The notes under the pieces were generated by a model. The model had not been told where the DNA came from and ran no database searches. It was given only the letters and a program-made list of their open reading frames with translations. A stretch of DNA of 64,000 nt from Saksenaea vasiformis B4078 (Eukaryota > Mucoromycota > Mucoromycetes > Mucorales > Saksenaeaceae), in the NCBI GenBank assembly GCA_000697055.1, contig JNDT01001580.1, forward strand, positions 1 through 64,000, given 5' to 3'. Positions 59,444 through 64,000 of this stretch are shown here, one piece after another. The first letter of the stretch is position 1, and each line of letters begins with the position of its first letter. Both the position numbers and the translations under genes were made by a program.

Positions 59444-60049
59444 TTAAGTCTGGCGTAAAGCAGCGAGAGTAGCCGAGTAGTCTTTATATTCTTTATCCAG
59501 CTCTTGCAGAAGAGCATCCTTCTCGGCTATTGCTTTTTTCAGATCGTTGATCGCTTTCTCTTGGAATAGCTGACGCGTCTTTTCCATGTCATCTCCAGCT
59601 TCATCAAAGAGGGTTTGGTATGGTCCCACTTGTTCCGTTATGGAATTTAATCTTTCCTCCGCTTTTTTCTCGTCTGCTAACAGGTCGCTGTATCTTTCCC
59701 GCGGTATGCCTTTCGTCCTCAGTTCCTCTACTTGTTGCTCGAGCTTCTTTCTTTCGACCTTTAGATCTTCAAGCACTTTTAAACACCCTTCATGTCGCTG
59801 ATTTGCTAGCGCTAGATCCTCCCTTAGGCTCTCGTTTTCGGTTGTAAGGAGATCTAGATCTACTCGGACATCGGTTTTTCGCGGTGATGTTCGACCGTAA
59901 TTTGGGCTGTCCTGGGACACCTCTTCTTCTGATCTATGTTTTGTAAGTGATGCTTCGTCTGCTGGTGATGACATGCTATAAGTGATGATTAGAGAAGCAA
60001 GCTCATGAAGCTTTCGCGGTGTTGTTGTACGCGTGACGGTTCTGAGCAT
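59444..60049 (-). CDS. Hypothetical coiled-coil protein
   Basis: A single-exon frame. From ATG 60049 it codes 201 residues; an in-frame ATG at 59974 would give 176. Residues after about 80 are one continuous heptad-rich helix (LLTTENESLREDLALANQRH, LKVERKKLEQQVEELR, AIAEKDALLQELDKEYKDY), a coiled coil of roughly 120 residues with a short break around GIPRERYSDLL. The N-terminal extension from 60049 (MLRTVTRTTTPRKLHELASL) is basic and could be a mitochondrial presequence; the shorter start gives an acidic, Ser-rich head instead. No family is recognised. Confidence 0.55.
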   Translation of the reverse strand: MLRTVTRTTTPRKLHELASLIITYSMSSPADEASLTKHRSEEEVSQDSPNYGRTSPRKTDVRVDLDLLTTENESLREDLALANQRHEGCLKVLEDLKVERKKLEQQVEELRTKGIPRERYSDLLADEKKAEERLNSITEQVGPYQTLFDEAGDDMEKTRQLFQEKAINDLKKAIAEKDALLQELDKEYKDYSATLAALRQT

Positions 60050-63000
60050 GAGTCGGATGTTCAAACCTTCTCCACGTTGGAGTAGCACTTATCTCGACAA
60101 CATCTAAGGTCTGCATATCTTTTTGTAGGTACCTGCGCGTAAAAACTGTATTGAATAAAAGAAAAGTTGTAAATGCAGCACTAATTAAGAATGAGCGTCT
60201 AATGATTCTAGTTCATTCTATGCATGCGGTACAACAACTGGTTAGCGAGCCCCATAGAAATCAAGTACAATGAATTTGTCAAACTTTGGTTCTAGTTGAT
60301 CCTAATTGTTCCTCACGGAAGTCACTGTCCGAAACACGTTTCAGAATTATGTGCAAGTTTTCACCACAATATCGGAGGTATCTACAGAAGCAGAGCAATG
60401 CAGCACCGAAATTAATGCGCTCTTGCTCCGTTGCTACGGATTAGAGAACGGTAGCATTCTCCTCTGTACGTAATTTAATCTCCGTGATCGATGTGCACAG
60501 CTTGCTGATCTCCATCGCCAGTAATTTTCTTTAGTACTTTGTTTCGCTACCGTTACTGTTCCTGAGTGACCGGACCATTATTGCGTTTGGCAGTTGATAT
60601 GAATCGTCAATAGCCGTTAACGTTTTATCTGGCACTATCGTTAGATGAATATCCACATCCACATTAGGTTACAAACAAACATTAGAGATAACTGCAGATA
60701 ATATCCGTGTGGGAGAATTAATTTTCGAAGCATCACGCCTCAAGCACGCATTTACATATCCCTGCTTTTCTTACAATTGGCACGACGTGTTGCTCCGATT
60801 TATTTCCGTTACCAGGCTTCGATTCGCCATCGTGCTTTTCCCTCCATGATTTAAGTGTCGACTTCGTTGTATATCTGCTTGTATACATAGCTACGGTTAA
60901 GAGACCCATGCTCTATATTGCTCTTCATGCTCAGGCTTTTACACTCTTTGGACATCGTCAGCCAATAGTAATGCATATAACCTCTACACTCATGCAGTCC
61001 AGTTCTGGGAATACCAGTCTGTAGGCATAATGCCAAAAACTGCGGTATAGCACCGACTAGACAGCATTGATTTCCCTATTGCCTTCGCTAACTCCTTGCA
61101 GAGTAGATGCTAATTTCAGAGCGTCGACGATTATCCCAAACTTGACTTGATCGAAATATTTTGGGATAAACTTCACGCACGATAAATGCTGCGTAATTTG
61201 ATAAAACTGTCTAGATCGATCTTGGTGGCTGCAATACACTTTTCTGGAAGGCCTGATATACACTATTAAATCATTGCCTCATTCGTAAAGCGATACACAA
61301 TATGCCAATGCCGAACGAACCGCTGTTTAAACTGACTTTGGTCAATCTCTTCTTTAAATGGGGCACCGTCAAGACCTCATTGATAAGCGTATGCAGGTTC
61401 TCCTCATATTTACGTCAATTACTCGAGGGATATATGCCTTAGAGTTTAGCGTGGCAAACATGCAATGTAATGATCGTGATTTCACCAAAGAGAAAAATGC
61501 TTATCGGAGCGACTTCCTTTGCATTGTGGTGACACACATACAGCTGCTTCTGTCAAAATTTGTTTCGCCGATGCTGAGCTTCGTTCTTGGCGTCCTGAAC
61601 CTAGACCTACCATATGGTTTTATTGTAGTTTTCCACGACTACGAGCTCACGTATTTCATGAAGGACTCAAATTTAACGCAGTTAATATCTTGGTTAAAAA
61701 ATTGTATCCATACGCTTTCTCTTGTTGTTCGAACATTTCCCCGTCGTCATCTTCATCGATGTACGGAATCGTTGTTGACGCGGTCGCTTGCTTCTGTGCT
61801 ACCACCCTAGCCCCTAATTGCAACGGAGGTAACTGATGCGTCAGAGCCAGCATTTCATATCTTTGTGTACGACATCTCGCATTTATCAGAGCCCCTAGTG
61901 TTCGATCAGGTGGCTCTTCCCTCCAACATGTATCTGTTTACACAAAGTATATAGTAGATACTTGCCGATACCAAGATGGCCAGAAAAGGGCCATTTCCCT
62001 TTTTCCGCGACTACTTGTTAAAGTGTGATTGTACAAGGTGAAGCAATCTGGTAAGTCGAGACGATTTCTTGCTGCCGATTAGCCAGCGGACCTACTCCCT
62101 GGTAAAAAGGAGATTGGCCGCCCAATTAAGGAACAGACGCTGGATCTGCCACTGTGAAAAGATCGCATCGGAAGCATTTATTCAAATGTCTTGATTAGCC
62201 TTAGATCTTCCATTCACCTTTTCAGTACCTGGAGCCGTCTTCTCTGAGAGATTTATGTCAAACGTCGCTGTACTACGCGTTCTACTATAAAGTCCTGCAG
62301 AAAAGGACGGACTGAAAATTGGATCCGGCAATGAAGTCATACAAAAGAGACGGATGAGTAAGGTATATTTAACGGTGACCATCTCACTGACCTTTTATAT
62401 GACGCAGAGGGCAATTGCAGCGTCGCTTCAGGAATTAATGGATGGAAAACAAAGAGTAGGAACGTCACAAGACTCACAACGGACAGATACATGGACTGCC
62501 CATTTTGCCGTTGGTGATGGCCGAAATTGCTGAGGATGCCAGTGATGAAGCCACTCGAGTCCTGTAATATACAAGTGTGGATCACCAAATAAGCATCCGT
62601 AATTTGGTGAGCAGCGTTCACTCACGTACCCATTTTCATCCAGAAGAGGAAGGAGGTGAAAACAGGAACAATCACAGGATCCGGGTAGATAATAGCATTT
62701 CTGAAACCGCACGTAGTGTGAAGTTTTATAGCAGCACTTGGAGGAATATTGCTATGCATGATTCATCCTCCACCATCTACAGGGTATTCACACTGAAATT
62801 CCCACTGTTTATATAAAATCGCAAAATTTGGAGTTTTATTAACGTAAAAGGAGCTACCAGCGAGAGCAAACTAGTTCAAATTGATGCGGGATTACCTGTA
62901 TGATGGTTCATGAAAAGAGAATGGTCGGCTGATGGCGTGTATTGGTTTCAGAAAGCAATTCTTGAAATGTTTCGGGGCAGCGCGGAAGCATCTCCGTAAA

Positions 63001-63567
63001 CCATTGGCTATGTGTCAAAGTCATTGAGGATAGTCAACTGTTGTTTTAATTTGTGTCAGATCTCTCCAGAAAGATATATCTGACGTTGCAGTTTTATTGA
63101 AGCCAACGTACATACGCGTTAAGCTGACGCAAATCTATATGCATATTCCTATTCAACCCGGAGAGCGAGGAACATGGGCATAAAATTTCCCGCTTGTCTT
63201 TATTCAGGCTTAGGAAACGATCAACGGCCACAGACATAGGCAACGAAAGTGCCAAAAAAAATGTCTTTGTTTAGCCCATTGTATGGTTATGTCGAACCTC
63301 ACAAATGAAGCAAGTGATGACTATGGATCCCAGGCTCATGTTCCGAAGCCGATGTGGCTCAATGATTTTTTTTTTTTTTCGCGAGTCTTACGACCGGAAA
63401 TCTTGTAAATCCAGGTACTGCCGTCGATCATGTTGTTTTGAGTCTTGCCCTTTTTGTACAGACTTCTAACGGCGCTGTTCCCCACTGTCACTATTTATGG
63501 CGCACCTGCGCTTTCCTTACGACCGTGTACCTTTCCTCTTTTTCTTCTTTTCTTTCTACTTTTCAAC
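60050..63567. other. Gene-poor stretch with decayed coding-like pieces
   Basis: About 3.5 kb. Minus-strand pieces at 60854-61263 and 61656-61853, and at 62337-62760, look locally coding but are broken by stops or frame changes. The rest shows only short frames. A poly-T run is at about 63366-63379. Confidence 0.4.
60854..61853 (-). pseudogene. Possible decayed gene
   Basis: On the minus strand, 61853-61656 (IDEDDDGEMFEQQEKAYGYN), 61263-61057 (FDQVKFGIIVDALKLASTLQ) and 61036-60851 (LCLQTGIPRTGLHECRGYMH) have protein-like composition and the same direction. They lie in different frames with stops between them, without convincing introns. They may be fragments of one eroded gene or transposon; no family is recognised. 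Confidence 0.2.
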
Positions 63568-64000
63568 ATGCCTCCAGTAGACCAAACGAGTTATAGCCAT
63601 TACCTTGTTGCACGTCAAGCAGTACAGGACCAAGCAGCCAACAAATTGACACCAACCGAAGATCAGAAGATCATTCTCATCATCATTGGTGTCTATATTG
63701 TTGGTATTCTGGTACTCTGGAATATGCCCATCGTAAAGGTTATCCTATCACCATTCAAGGTAAGTCGACATATGACTCTATTTCAGGGCACTCAGAACAG
63801 AAAAGCTGTTGACCGTGGGTCTGCACGAATTTTCTCATGCGATTGTTGGATGCCTTACTTGTGCAAAAATCGAATCGATCGAAATTGATCCGGATGAAGG
63901 CGGTGTCACGCGAATGGTAGTATATCGTCTAATTTTTCTCTCTTTACTGACCTATTCTACAGCGCGGTGGTATCCCGATGTGCACATTGCCTGCAGGTTA
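63568..64000 (+). CDS. M50B-like metalloprotease, 5' part (runs off the window)
   Basis: Three exons are visible: 63568-63759, about 63828-63917 and about 63962-64000. The N-terminus (MPPVDQTSYSHYLVARQAVQ) is followed by a transmembrane helix (IILIIIGVYIVGILVLWNMP). After the first intron comes GLHEFSHAIVGCLTCAKIES, with the HEFSH zinc motif (HExxH) of the M50B-like family, then EIDPDEGG and, after another intron, RGGIPMCTLPAGY. This order (short N-terminal helix, HEFSH, DPDEGG, GG-IP-x-x-x-LPAGY) is typical of the fungal and plant M50B-like membrane proteins. The window ends inside the third exon. The in-frame extension to 63445 is rejected because ATG 63568 begins the conserved N-terminus. 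Confidence 0.8.

Noticed and set aside
61358..61810. 150-codon plus-strand frame with hydrophobic stretches
   Set aside because: No recognisable family, overlaps equally long frames in other phases, and no sign of introns or promoter. It may be chance in AT-rich sequence.
62337..62760. Possible two-exon minus-strand gene with a hydrophobic segment
   Set aside because: Alternative splices lead to different frames with no preferred product; the evidence is too weak.

Overview
The window looks like nuclear DNA of an early-diverging filamentous fungus, probably Mucoromycota. The evidence is intron-rich genes with short GT-AG introns (mostly about 50-80 bp), long AT-rich gaps full of homopolymer and microsatellite tracts, and the gene set itself: fungal Rax2, Bud6/Aip3, an A-T-R carboxylate reductase and very large Sel1-repeat proteins. 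The phylum is an inference; no rRNA or marker gene is present. No tRNA, CRISPR array or intact transposon was recognised. Gene models were spliced by eye, so spans are firmer than individual intron borders.

Layout, left to right. 1-4238 is gene-poor. 4239-5983 (+) is a CRAL-TRIO (Sec14-like) protein, followed by a small WWE-like protein (6304-6639, -). 8540-11255 (-) is the splicing factor SYF1. 11256-18108 is a gap of almost 7 kb. 18109-21671 (+) is an adenylation-thiolation-reductase enzyme, with a tiny three-exon CYSTM-like gene only 113 bp downstream (21785-22198). 23082-24056 (-) is a possible four-exon gene of unknown function. 24380-29415 (+) is a WDR7/rabconnectin-3-beta-like WD40 protein. 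29787-30488 (+) is a secreted protein with Leu-Lys-Asp-Tyr repeats, convergent with a FIST-domain gene (30611-32113, -).

The centre (32915-50815, -) is the most unusual part: two tandem paralogous giant genes. Each encodes an N-terminal region with two MACPF/perforin-like signature segments, separated by a GD-rich beta-type region, followed by a huge array of 36-residue Sel1 repeats (about 52 in one gene and 28 in the other). The pair also shares its first exons and a conserved upstream block.

On the right, BUD6 (51421-53529, +) and RAX2 (54262-58671, -), both polarity factors, converge on each other. The RAX2 protein carries an unexpected cytoplasmic SH3 domain. A coiled-coil gene (59444-60049, -), a long stretch of decayed sequence, and the 5' part of an M50B-like metalloprotease gene (63568 to the window edge) complete the window.

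The genes do not form one pathway. The recognisable themes are splicing (SYF1), membrane trafficking (CRAL-TRIO, WDR7-like), polarised growth (BUD6, RAX2) and the expanded MACPF-like/Sel1 family.
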